Below, piece by piece: positions 54,561-64,000 of a stretch of DNA of 64,000 bases. The notes beneath the pieces were generated by a model. That model saw only the letters and a program-made list of their open reading frames with translations, searched no databases and was not told the origin of the DNA. Both the position numbers and the translations under genes were made by a program. The stretch covers positions 4,895,001 through 4,959,000 of the forward strand of contig CM032230.1 of the NCBI GenBank assembly GCA_019009955.1, given 5' to 3'. This DNA comes from Riptortus pedestris (Eukaryota > Arthropoda > Insecta > Hemiptera > Alydidae). The stretch's first letter is position 1; each line of letters starts with the position of its first letter.

Positions 54561-57500
54561 TTATGTGGTCTTCTTAGGAGCTGGCCTTCCACCCTCTCGG
54601 AAACCATTCCTGAAAAATGATAAATCAATATACTTATTGCTTGACAACTAAATAAACATTTAAAATAGAAAAGAAAAACACACAATATATAACTAAGCTC
54701 ATAATTTTCATTAGTAATTGTAAACCATTACAAAAACTTTTAATCATAAATAAATAGGAAGAATAGATTTTCCAGAATATATTTGTTAGTGTTTTTATTT
54801 CTAATTAGTTTATTTTATGATTTATTGACATTCACTTTGTTCTCCTCTGGCTAATCGATCATAAGATCTATGATGATGAAAAATATGGATGCATTTTTTT
54901 GAGCTATAAATTTTCTATAGTTATGCAACTAAACTAAATAGATAAAATGAAACTAATATTGGAGTTGATTGCGAACCAATGAAGAGAGGAGGTGTTTTGG
55001 CAAATGTGTGTGAGCAACCTGGCCACTTCTAGTGTCAATTCAGTATAGTAAATGACTACTAGTTTTTATTAATGACTAGTAAACTATCGATCATAATTAT
55101 GATTCCATTAAGAGGCCTAATAGTTTGACTTCAAATCCTCGAGCTCCATAATTAAATATTGTTCAAATAAACCACATCAATATAAAAATGTGGCAATGTA
55201 TCCAAAAATACATCAAATTCTATACAAATACAACCCGTGCCCAAGAGATTTAAGCGAATTATTTTGTTAATAATTAAGTCTATTATTATTTTTTATGAGA
55301 AAATTTCAAATAGAGGTTAGCTATGTGAGTTACGAGCTATTGGACTCAATACACTGCTCAAGAATTCAATTCCCATAACAACACAATATGAATTCACTGA
55401 GTGACAAACTCACTAAATGAAATCCTTTGTCCTACCCCGGCTTGAAAAGGATTGTAAATTGTAGACAGATAGTGATTGTCTTAGTGACATCAAATGGATG
55501 TTAATAATTGCTGAATTTTGTCAACGGTGTATTCCAGCTTTTAAAAACCAATGAAATATAAAATTATTTGTGATATCATCACTGTATTAATACTTCAATT
55601 GAGACTATGTCCCAACAAGTGCAAAAAGCATTCACTAGTGCAAGCAAAGCACAAGAACCACGTAGGGCAGATAATTCAATAAATAAAGTTGAATAATAAA
55701 GTGTTATAAAAAATGTTGACCATTTGCATTCGAGTTAAACATAATTAAAAATCATATCCTAAAAATATCTTGTTTCCTGCATTTTCCCCTGTTACCAGAG
55801 TTCCTAGATAGATGATGTGGTTGAGCCTTTAAAGAAAGAAGAGTTACTAAAAATATATAATGTACTGGTAACTTCTGTGACTCTATATTTTATTTTTGGG
55901 GCTCAGGTTAACCATGTGAGTTAAGGTAAAATGGAATGGTGGTTTCTATTCTTACATAGGCAATAGGAATTGCTTTAGTGAGGAACTCATTAAATAAAAT
56001 CCTTAGTCCCAGGCTAGAAAATGGTAGTAACCTGTAGATAACTCGTCTGAGTTAGCCATAATAGCACAAAAGGTACGTTAATAAATAATATTTTACTTTA
56101 ACAGTTAAAAGAACTCACTCTAGAGAACTTAAATTAAGCATATTACAAAATACCAACCTGAATCGCCTGCGCACGACCTTAAGGTAACGCATCCTACCAG
56201 TCCCAGTCGTTTTCCTCCTCTGGCCCTTTACACTCCAATTATCTGTTAAAAACATAAGACAATTTTAAAATTTTATATAACAAAATAAAACACATTTGGA
56301 AAATTTGGTACTTGTGTATTATATCCACCACATTTTAGTTCCACTAGTTCCGTGCTAGAATGCGCTACTGAAGTGCGACGCTAGCTCTCCTAGGCTAATG
56401 AGGTTATCTTTTGTCATAGTTGCGTTCGCTGTTTATTTGCTTTTGCTGTTTATTGTTTCTTAGTCCTTTAAAAATGCCTCCTTGGGATTTGCCAACGACT
56501 GAAGAAGACGCTGTTAAATATTAACAGGAGAGGAATATTTTGGCTATCAGAAGAAAGTGTTCTAAATCACATTGTATGAAACTTTATAATGGAAAAAAAA
56601 GTCTTTTTCTGAAGTGTAATGTAAAAAAGTGTGGTGAGCAAGTCGGCGTTCGGATTGGCACTTGGTTCGAAGGAAGTAAAATTCCATTTTGTAATGCATT
56701 GGATCATATTTGGTAGAATTCATATGGCGACACCACCATGGGAAAGGAAATGGAAACACATTTCAGTGCATTTTAAATTGTATTTCCACACATTTCCCGC
56801 CTAAATGTGAATAAAATGTTTTATATTTAAAAATTGTGTTTTCTTTTATTTATCATTATAATTCGGTATAAGGTTATAAGGTAAGTATAACCTCCCTTAC
56901 GGGCAATGAATCGTGGAACTAAAATGTGGTGGATATAATACACAAGTACCGAAAATTTTGTTTAAACAAAATAATGGATAATCATTGAGGCGTGCTGAAC
57001 TTGTAAGTGGATGGGTGGATGTTTTGTGACATGCTAGCTTTTTCATAAATGTACTAATAGAAGGTGAAAATTGCAAGACAGTGTACTGGTTGGCTAATAA
57101 ACCAAGAATCCTTTGTTCGTGATAAACAAGGACCAAAAGGTTTAAATGATCTCAATTAAGATACTGTATGTTATCCTAAAGGCACTATCCTTCATAGGGG
57201 TTGATTATATATGGATGTGAGTGAATGGACATGCAGGTAACTGCTACAGGTCTCCACCTATAGTATTAGCAGATATATCAACTATCATCAATAAAAACAG
57301 TTTAGAATTAGCAGTAGAAAAAAAAATAATAGAGAAGCAAACCAAAGAATAGTCTGTCGCAGGAAACTCCATACTGTACATATAATTTAATATTTAGATG
57401 GTAATTTGGAAACATAAATTTGGTTCCTCCAATTTTACACTTAATAAATGCCAGTTAAATATTTTGAATGCAACAGCTTGATTCTACTAATCATGTAGCA

Positions 57501-58650
57501 TAACCTACTTGGGGAATGTACAGCAGGTTAAAAATCAAATAATAAACTCGTTTATCTACTAGATGAAGAAGTACTATAGGACTTAATTTAAATAGCTTTA
57601 GAAAATAAAAAAAGATTTAAACATAGTTCATGTATCTCTAAAAGAAACAGATAAATTAATAATTTTGTGCCAGTTCATCCTCCCCTTAACAAATTTTTCT
57701 GATAATTGGACAATATTCTGAGTTTAATGGATAATAGACACACAAAATATATTCGAACATATTTCTGTAGTTCAGAGGTATCAAATGATAAGATATTTTG
57801 GACCTTCCTGACTTTTAGGTTTTACTACATGATCTAGTGTACTACATATACTAGTGTAGTCCTCCAAAGGAAACCTCCTACAAAACATACAAATTTCATC
57901 ATTTCCCCGTACAACTAAACTAAAAAAATTCTGTCACGCAGGGGCTGCATAAACTAAGCAGATTTCCCACGTAAAATTATACAATAAAGAAATCTCTGTA
58001 CGAGTGCCGAAGAGTTACGGAAACAGCCGAACTAGCTTTTGGCGGGAAACTGACTGTCGTCCGTTATCCGCCCACATTTAATAAAAACAATTAATGAAAT
58101 ATATCTGAATATAACATTAATTTTTATTGAAAACAATTTACTAAAGCTAGTATTGTAATTTGTAATGAATCAGAATCAGTTTTATTTCAATCACTCAAAT
58201 TTTAGTAATCCAAAAACAAAATAAGGGGGGGGGGTTAACAGAATGTATTTGCATATACCTCACAAGTTTGATGAAAACAATATTTGGTACGTAGGCTTCA
58301 ATTAATATGTTTTATTATATAACAGAGAATTGTTTATGTAACACTAGTAGACGTTGGGGTTTACTGAAGGCTGAAAACTGAAAAATTCAAATACCTCCGT
58401 TAGTATTCCAGATAGAGAATAAATGTATATAACAATATTTATAGTACATTTAATTTGCAATAAGATTGATTCTATACAATTTTTCGATCCGACTTATAGT
58501 AACAGACATATTTCGAATTTTCAAAATTCCCCCCTCTCACTGGTCGGATTTCAGCCGTTAACAAACTTGATCTTCCTTTTCACATAAAACGATTAAATAT
58601 GGAGTTTGGTAACGATCAAACAAAAATTGCGACCGCTAGAGCTTTAACAG

Positions 58651-58697
<47 letters not shown>

Positions 58698-61600
58698 ATT
58701 TTGAACGGACCTCATTTTCGTCATCTCCTGGGTAGGATTGATGGACATTTGAGGTAATTTTTCAAAACTCGCGTCATGAGTACGAGCTCAATAGCTGATT
58801 TCCCTTAAGGGAAATCTGCTAACAATTTACATGGACTAGCATACGAACAACCTTCACCAGGTAAAGCCGACTACAGATCAAAAAAGAACAGCTGCCAAAT
58901 GCTCAGTATGATTTAAAGTAGCTTTGAATGTGGTATTACTGTAATAGAAACAGTTACAAGGTATACTCAATAATTAGCAAGAACAGTTCTCAGCAACAGA
59001 GTTTATAATAGTCTTACAGAGAAAATTGCCATTCTCTAATCCAATTGTACGTGGGTGAATCAAATATAAACGAGACTTTTCGCCTTTCGGGCACAGTAGT
59101 GGTGGGAGAACGTTCCCGCCTTTTTTGTTGTTGGGTAGGTTAGTCAGGAGTAGGGGAAGCACGTGATCTCGCCACCTCGATCGTCTCGGTGTCCACCGTG
59201 ACGATGTTGGAGGAAGAGGTACCCCCGTCGACTGCGCAACGTGTCGTACTTAAGTATCTCGCCGCAGAAGGTGTAAAACCAGCCGAAATCTTGCGGAGAT
59301 GGAGTGCACCGTTCGGGGAAAAGACACTTTCGCAAGCCAGAGTGTTTGCATGCCATAAACAGTTTGTGGGGGGTCGTGATCGTGTTGAAAATCATAATTG
59401 CATATCGCCGCAAAAGAAGAGACCTACCGATCAGAGAAGTGGTTCTTCTCCATGACAATGCTCGCCCCATACAGCAGCCATGACTAGGGAAAAATTGGAA
59501 CTGGGGTGGGAGACACTGGAACACCATCCTGAAAGTCCAGACCTGTCACCCTGTGACTTTCATGTGTTTGGCCCTCTCAAGGAAGCTTTAGGAGGCCAAA
59601 GATTCGACAGTGATGGTGAGGTTGAAGCCTATTGCGCAATTGGCTGCAGACACGACCTGCATCTTTCTACATGGAAGGAATTGGAAAGCTACCAATCCGT
59701 TGGGAAAAATGTGTTTCCAAGTCAGGGGATTATGTAGAAAAATAAGCTATATTATTTTTTGCGTTTAAAATTAAAATAAATTAAAAAAAAAAAAAAAAGT
59801 CTCGTTTATATTTGATTCACCTAATACTCATACTGATCATCGGACAATGTTGGAATTTGGTATATATGATTAATACACACAGGGTCATGGCTAAATAGTT
59901 TTAGGAAGAGTTCTCAGCACTAATTGAGAAGGAACTTTGAAATTTTCAAATAAGGTGGATCACAATGACTGTTATATATTTAAATCCTATGTAAGCTTTA
60001 ATGACTAATAAACATGAAGATTGGCATAGTAGTGAGTTGGCAGTTGGAATGGAGTATTCGATATCTGTGTTGTTATAATCTTAATAGTGTGCATATAAAA
60101 TACGAAAACAAAAAAAAAAAAAAAAATAATTGTATCTCATACCTGTATAACTAAACTTTAACAAACTGTATAACAGACTCCAATTTTGATTGGATAATTT
60201 ACTTAGCTTAGGATTTCATTCCCTTTCACCCTCTCAAAAAGCCCCCTTCCCTTTATTAATTTTGTGGATAACTCGTCAATAAACAATACTTAGTTTAACA
60301 ATATTCTAAGCTTCTTGATTAACATGGTCTCACATACAAAAATATAAGTTACCTTAATCCTTCCTAGGCCATGGGTGTTACTATACGGTGTATAATAGTA
60401 ATGTATTCTCAAAATGAATACGTGTTCCTGCATGTTACCCAAAAGTCATATTTTACCTTTATAACTAAACTTGATAAACACAATTTACATGGACTGCGAC
60501 TTAAACGACTATGGCCAAAGAAATACAGAAAGTTAATTGGAAAATGTGTAAAATACCTCTGGATTCAAGGGTGGTAACCTGTAGATAACCCGCCCCGATT
60601 AGCCTGAGTTGCAAAAAGTGGATGTTAATAAATAATAACAATAACCCCTGGATTAATAATCATTGAAGATGCCTGAAATAAATCAACCCCTTTGCTTGTT
60701 GATTGGCATTGATTACTCTTTGTACTTGATTCTAATTAAAATAAGGTAACAAATAGATTCATATGAGTTTTAATTAGCCTCGATTTGGCCTCACCCCCTC
60801 CACCAGCTCCTTTCTCAAATACTACAGTGAGGTTTTATGATGTAAAACCAATAAAGAAGAAATTATTATTTTGTTGACATTAGGCTACAAACTGCAGTTT
60901 ATCAAAAAACAATATTTATTATGAATAAAGAAGTTACTTACAATGACGGAGTTTAGCACTTGGGTAGCCGCACTGCGCACATCTAGACTTCTGGATGTGG
61001 TATGAAGAACGACCACACCTCCTGCAAAGGGTGTGAGTCTTATTCCTCCTCTTACCAAAACTCGAAGTACCCTTCGTCTGTAAGCGAATAAAAATTAATA
61101 TGAATTTATACCTTAAAAATTCGTCTATTAAATGTTTCTTATTCATTCTCAAAGGATCAACTACACAAAGCTAAAAAATGTCTTAAACCTAATATTAAAG
61201 TAATTTCTCCCTTTTTAAAGAAATATGGATGAGAGCTTTATAAGATTCCTATATGCCAACTATAATAAAAAATATGAAACATACAAAGAATATAGTTGTC
61301 AATAGATTGCAAAATATCCTTGAACACCTATAGTTACCAGAAGACTAATACATTATTCTGACAAAATATCAAATTATATTTAAGATGAAGACTTTCCCTA
61401 AACAAAAACCGGGTTCTTGTTAAGTACAAAAAGGTCGTATCAATTAGCCAAAATGGGAAATTTATAAATAATCTAATTCATATCAAAAACAATTATTTAA
61501 GAACACATCAATGATGGAGCATATGATAAAAACTTCTTGGTTACAAATACGACACATGGGTATCATAGGCATTCCATACATTTTACTTTTATTATATAAT

Positions 61601-62373
61601 TTAAATGGCAATAGTTTGTGAGAAGCCATCATGAAATATATTCATACATTTGACAAAGGCTACTACAGATTCACATAAAAAATAATACGGGAAGTTGGCA
61701 AGAAAACAAATTGCAGTAGAACATTATTAACAAGTTTTTTTTAGGAATTTAGAATTAGGAACTTCAGAAATTAAAGAAATCCTTTTCTATGGTAATCTGT
61801 AAATAAAAAACAACCACCTAAAGGAAAATTTTTATGATGTTAAGTCACAACATTCCTAATCCGATCAACAAAACAATGTCAACTGTTAGCCTATGAAATA
61901 GTTTGTAATTTTAGGATATTACAGAATAAAACTAATTTCAATTTAAAAATCAACCTGGGTATAAAACGTTTGCCAGAATAAATATATAACTTGTAATTGG
62001 TAGAAATTGTTATAGATAATTAGGATTCATACTATGTCTGGCTATAAATCTCCAAAAACCTAAAACCATGTAGTGTATATAAGCAAAAAGTCCTGACACA
62101 TAATTTGCTAAGACTAATGTAAGAGGCATTAACAAACGAAACGTTTAAGCTAATAAGAACATTTTCAATAAAATTTGAGGAATTAAAAAAACAACCCTAT
62201 GAACACGCCGAGTATGTAAGTACTAAGTGTAATAATGGGGGTAAAATAGACTTCAAAACTTTCAGTAGGTAAAGTACCATGTAAAATTCGGTGAAACGTA
62301 ATATAAGTATAAGTAAAAACAACGGATTTAATAAATAAACTTGGATTTAAATAGTAATGTAAACACTCACCAT
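54561..62373 (-). CDS. RPL37: RPL37, 60S ribosomal protein L37 (eL37), complete, 4 coding exons
   Basis: Minus-strand exons: 62373-62371 (the ATG alone, split from the rest by GTGAGT), 61077-60942, 56242-56158 and 54609-54561 (TAA at 54563-54561). The CDS is 273 nt, 90 residues. It reads [19 protein letters not shown], a C4 zinc ribbon (CRRC at 19-22 and CAQC at 34-37), [34 protein letters not shown] and a basic PAPKKTT tail. eL37 binds rRNA in the large subunit. Splitting after the start codon is common in ribosomal protein genes. The introns are very long for a ribosomal protein gene (1.29, 4.70 and 1.55 kb) and hold SINEs, a Merlin element, a family B copy and a mariner derivative. It is divergent from TIM22. 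Confidence 0.96.
55313..55512 (+). repeat. tRNA-derived SINE, diverged
   Basis: GAGGTTAGCTATGTGAGTTA (A box region), AGAATTCAATTCCC (B box), GAAATCCTTTGTCC, GATTGTAAATTGTAGACAG, AAATGGATGTTAATAA. Confidence 0.65.
55900..56095 (+). repeat. tRNA-derived SINE, diverged
   Basis: GGCTCAGGTTAACCATGTGAG, CAATAGGAATTG, AAAATCCTTAGTCC, GGTAGTAACCTGTAGATAAC, ACGTTAATAAATAAT. Confidence 0.7.
56307..56950 (+). mobile_element. Merlin-type DNA transposon remnant, 38-bp TIRs, 8-bp target duplication
   Basis: The 38-bp perfect inverted ends start GGTACTTGTGTATTATATCC. They are flanked by exact GAAAATTT at 56299-56306 and 56951-56958. The 644-bp interior keeps the N-terminal part of an ISXO2/Merlin-like transposase. 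Merlin elements make 8-9-bp duplications, in agreement. It lies in RPL37 intron 2. Confidence 0.88.
56474..56770 (+). pseudogene. Merlin/ISXO2-like transposase N-terminal remnant
   Basis: The ATG at 56474 gives [16 protein letters not shown] then a stop. After the stop the same region reads [40 protein letters not shown], a zinc-ribbon plus the (R)xGTWF-SK motif that begins ISXO2-like transposases. The catalytic domain is absent and more stops follow. Confidence 0.75.
56959..57928. other. RPL37 intron 2, nothing recognised
   Basis: AT-rich intron DNA without a coding frame or known repeat that I can identify. Confidence 0.45.
57929..58822 (+). mobile_element. Helitron-like family B, full-length reference copy
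   Basis: 5' motif CTGTCACGCAGGGGCTGCAT near 57931, then AAGCAGATTTCCCACG. The 3' end is GATTTCCCTTAAGGGAAATC (a perfect 20-bp palindrome, 58797-58816) followed by TG and CTAA at 58822. It contains (TA)n at 58655-58694 after GCTTTAACAGACAAATA. About 894 bp, no coding capacity. It is the cleanest copy for defining the family. Confidence 0.75.
59054..59821 (+). mobile_element. Mariner internal-deletion derivative with ~27-bp TIRs
   Basis: GGTGAATCAAATATAAACGA (then GACTTTT) at the left is inverted at the right (59795-59821). TA follows the right end at 59822-59823; the left flank TA is displaced (TACGTG), so one end may be altered. At 768 bp it is shorter than an autonomous element of about 1.3 kb. 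Same family as the fragment at 13872. It lies in RPL37 intron 2, on the strand opposite to RPL37. Confidence 0.85.
59204..59737 (+). pseudogene. Mariner transposase with central deletion and frameshifts
   Basis: The N-terminal half starts at an ATG near 59204 ([12 protein letters not shown]) and runs through [15 protein letters not shown] and [15 protein letters not shown]. It then jumps to [10 protein letters not shown], which normally lies about 150 residues later. After another frame change it reads [20 protein letters not shown] and ends [11 protein letters not shown]. The first catalytic Asp region (TCDE) is lost and the second and third remain in different frames. Confidence 0.8.
59824..60560. 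other. RPL37 intron 2, nothing recognised
   Basis: AT-rich intron sequence with an A(18) run at about 60110-60127 and short spurious frames. Confidence 0.4.
60567..60640 (+). repeat. tRNA-derived SINE, 3' end only
   Basis: AAGGGTGGTAACCTGTAGAT AACCCGCCCCGATTAGCC, then TTGCAAAAAGTGGATGTTAA. Severely 5' truncated, as expected of retroposed copies. Confidence 0.7.
61078..62370 (-). other. RPL37 intron 1
   Basis: It starts GTGAGTG right after the ATG and ends TTACAG. AT-rich, without any transposon or RNA gene that I can recognise. First introns of ribosomal protein genes often hold regulatory sequence; nothing specific is visible. Confidence 0.6.
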
Positions 62374-62777
62374 TTTCGCACACTACTGGAAGAGGTAACC
62401 CCGATATCACAGCTGGCAAGATCCACAGCATCGGTGTACTAATTTAATCGTTCCACTTTCTATAAAGGATCATCAATTCCATTAAAAGAGTTTGTTTACT
62501 AAAATATTTAATGTTTAAACATAAAGAATTAATTAGGAAAATATTCTTTAGAAGATAATATTTTCAAAGTAGTATAGATGCAAAGAGGTAAGAAAACCCT
62601 CTATTTGCCTCTATGCATAGAACTAAATTCGAATAGCCTTACACGGAAGGTAAAAAGAAGGTTATGTTTATCAGTGATATTTAAATGTTATTGAGTGATT
62701 TCCTTTGACTCTATTATTATTCCCTGTGAAAATGCCTCATTAGCTTTCAGCTTTCCTTAAAAAAAGAAGAAGAAGAA
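62374..62777. promoter_or_regulatory. Shared divergent promoter region of RPL37 (left) and TIM22 (right)
   Basis: Only 404 bp separate the RPL37 ATG from the TIM22 ATG, and the genes are transcribed away from each other. On the RPL37 side the minus strand reads TTACCTCTTCCAGTAG ending 15-20 nt before the ATG, a candidate 5' TOP start. No TATA box is obvious for either gene. Use of one shared promoter is inference. Confidence 0.5.
62388..62395 (-). promoter_or_regulatory. Candidate 5' TOP tract of RPL37
   Basis: The minus strand has CCTCTTCC (62395 to 62388) giving a 5' UTR of about 22 nt. Ribosomal protein mRNAs typically begin with C followed by a pyrimidine run that confers mTOR-linked translational control. 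The exact start site is not shown by sequence alone. Confidence 0.4.
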
Positions 62778-63335
62778 ATGGCTGAATCTTCTTCAAATAG
62801 CGATCCTCAGCTGCCACCTGGCATGGACATAAATGTTATGGCCCATTACTTTTTAAGCAATTTCCAAAGGTATCGGGAAAATATTGTAGTTCCTAAACAC
62901 CTAGGACCCGTTGCAATTAAGTCAAATGAAGAGAAAATGGTTGAAAGCTTCTTTGAAAGTTGTACTTTTAAGACTATCATGAGCTGTGTAATAGGATATG
63001 GCTTGGGCGCAGCAGTAGGGTTATTTACATCTAGTGTGAACCCGTCTGTGTCTCCTGATGCTCATAAACAAACGGCTAGAGAAATATTCAGGGAAATGAA
63101 GACCACCACTCTTGGCTATGCTAAGAACTTTGCAATGATAGGAGCAGTATTTTCAGCTGTCGAATGTACTATTGAGTCTCATCGAGGGAAAACTGACTGG
63201 AAGAATGGCACCTATGCTGGAGCTGTTACTGGTGGTATGATTGGATTAAGGGCAGGCATTAAAGCAGGTATATTTGGAGCTGCTGGTTTTGCTGCATTTT
63301 CAACAGTGATTGACTATTATATGAGGGGGCATTGA
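62778..63335 (+). CDS. TIMM22: TIM22, mitochondrial inner-membrane translocase channel subunit, complete, single exon
   Basis: Intronless frame of 185 residues; the ATG follows AAGAAGAAGAAGAA (A at -3). It forms the twin-pore channel that inserts carrier proteins and other TIM subunits into the mitochondrial inner membrane. The Tim17/22/23 signature is visible: [19 protein letters not shown], then [16 protein letters not shown] and [40 protein letters not shown]. Four hydrophobic segments at about 66-86, 115-132, 145-162 and 164-181. Two cysteines (C62 and C130) occupy the positions of the conserved disulfide pair of TIM22. There is no cleavable presequence, as expected. Human TIM22 is 194 residues, so length fits. 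The residue pattern separates it from TIM17 and TIM23. It is divergent from RPL37. Confidence 0.95.
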   Translation: MAESSSNSDPQLPPGMDINVMAHYFLSNFQRYRENIVVPKHLGPVAIKSNEEKMVESFFESCTFKTIMSCVIGYGLGAAVGLFTSSVNPSVSPDAHKQTAREIFREMKTTTLGYAKNFAMIGAVFSAVECTIESHRGKTDWKNGTYAGAVTGGMIGLRAGIKAGIFGAAGFAAFSTVIDYYMRGH

Positions 63336-63490
63336 ATAAGTTAATTGGGCCATTTGAGTGAATAATTGCCAAAATTTATAATTTTATTATGAAATTTTGT
63401 AAGTAATCCTCTTTCTAGATTTTAGTGTATATAGCTGTTATTTTGTTTGATTGGTGGCAATCATGGATGCCATGTATAAAGTTTTGTTGC

Positions 63491-63496
63491 AATAAA
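63491..63496 (+). terminator. Polyadenylation signal of TIM22
   Basis: AATAAA lies about 155 nt after the TIM22 stop, in TTGCAATAAATAC. Confidence 0.75.
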
Positions 63497-63874
63497 TACT
63501 TATTTATATGATTTATTTTTCTTGTATTTCCTAACATCTGCAGAGGTTTGAAAATCTGTTATTAATTTTTAATCTTTTCAAAACGTATGACAAATCTGGG
63601 GTTATAAAAATTGTTGTGTGAATCATACATTTTGATATCTGATTGTTTGCTTTATTTAAACTTATGTCCATTTATTCAACAATGCCAATTTGGATCATAT
63701 TATATTTAGTAAATTAATTCATATAAAGTATTTATTTCATCTTTACAAATAAATATTTATTTAATTTTAAGGAGCAGTGATACTCTTGTGAAATGAAATA
63801 TATTTGTTTCTATTAAATGTTAAAAAACATGACAGTATAAGTCAAGTATTTTTGGTTTACTATATCAAAGTTGG
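63497..63874. other. Intergenic, nothing recognised
   Basis: AT-rich DNA downstream of TIM22 without features. Confidence 0.5.
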
Positions 63875-64000
63875 GGCTCAGGTTAGCCATATGAGTTAAA
63901 GCTTTAAGTCATTTGGTTAACCTAGAGTCGTCAGTTAAATTCTCACCTGGTCAATAGGAATTTATTTAATGATAAACTCATTAAATGAAATCCTTAGTCC
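63875..64000 (+). repeat. tRNA-derived SINE, cut by window end
   Basis: GGCTCAGGTTAGCCATATGAG, CAATAGGAATTTATTTAATG, AATGAAATCCTTAGTCC. The copy continues beyond base 64000. Confidence 0.75.

Larger units (their letters stand above)
54610..56157 (-). other. RPL37 intron 3
   Basis: AT-rich, with two SINE copies in its left-to-right second half (55313-55512, 55900-56095). The rest shows no gene. No snoRNA C/D or H/ACA box arrangement was recognised by eye. Confidence 0.5.

Noticed and set aside
60371..60577. 68-codon frame in RPL37 intron 2
   Set aside because: No homology, no splice context, and it runs into a SINE 3' end.

Overview
This window is animal nuclear DNA: AT-rich, with spliced protein genes carried in a heavy load of transposable elements. 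The gene set (a KAT2/GCN5 acetyltransferase, the splicing factor ZMAT2, a MARCH5-like ubiquitin ligase, ribosomal protein L37 and TIM22) is metazoan. The mobile elements (mariner, Tc1, piggyBac, Merlin, hAT, copia, Penelope-like, Helitron-like and a tRNA-derived SINE) fit an arthropod genome. A crustacean such as a parasitic copepod is my guess, not something the sequence proves. There is no prokaryotic organisation, no rRNA, no bona fide tRNA and no CRISPR.

Layout. 0.8-7.3 kb: the first four coding exons of a minus-strand KAT2 (GCN5/PCAF) gene, running off the left edge, with introns holding a Helitron-like element, Penelope-like remnants and a mariner broken by one frameshift. 7.6-8.1 kb: an unassigned minus-strand reading frame with an internal duplication. 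9.5-15.5 kb: a complete four-exon plus-strand ZMAT2 gene. 15.7-38 kb: no host gene. This is a large cluster of one Helitron-like non-autonomous family (family A here). Copies point left (16.2-28.9 kb) and then right (29.1-35.5 kb), and one holds a young copia retrotransposon with 192-bp LTRs and a 5-bp target duplication. 35.5-42.1 kb: a LINE fragment cut by a hAT MITE, a second Helitron-like family (family B) and a hAT element with a clean 8-bp target duplication. 42.2-43.4 kb: an intronless MARCH5-like gene with two additional RING-CH-type cysteine clusters at its N-terminus. 44-46.1 kb: Tc1 and piggyBac-type debris. 46.4-49.0 kb: a 43-bp satellite, about 59 copies. 49.1-54.3 kb: a broken piggyBac, another family A copy and an inverted pair of family B copies. 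54.6-62.4 kb: the four-exon RPL37 gene on the minus strand, whose long introns hold SINEs, a Merlin element, a family B copy and a mariner deletion derivative. 62.8-63.3 kb: intronless TIM22, divergent from RPL37.

How the genes relate. The host genes are housekeeping functions (chromatin acetylation, splicing, translation, mitochondrial import and probably mitochondrial ubiquitylation) and form no pathway cluster. RPL37 and TIM22 are head to head about 0.4 kb apart and may share a promoter region. ZMAT2 and KAT2 are also divergent, about 2.2 kb apart.

The points most worth following up are the triple RING-CH MARCH5-like protein; the 43-bp satellite, in which every unit carries donor-like and acceptor-like splice motifs plus two hairpins; the serial family A array; and several elements whose ends and target duplications can be fixed to the base.
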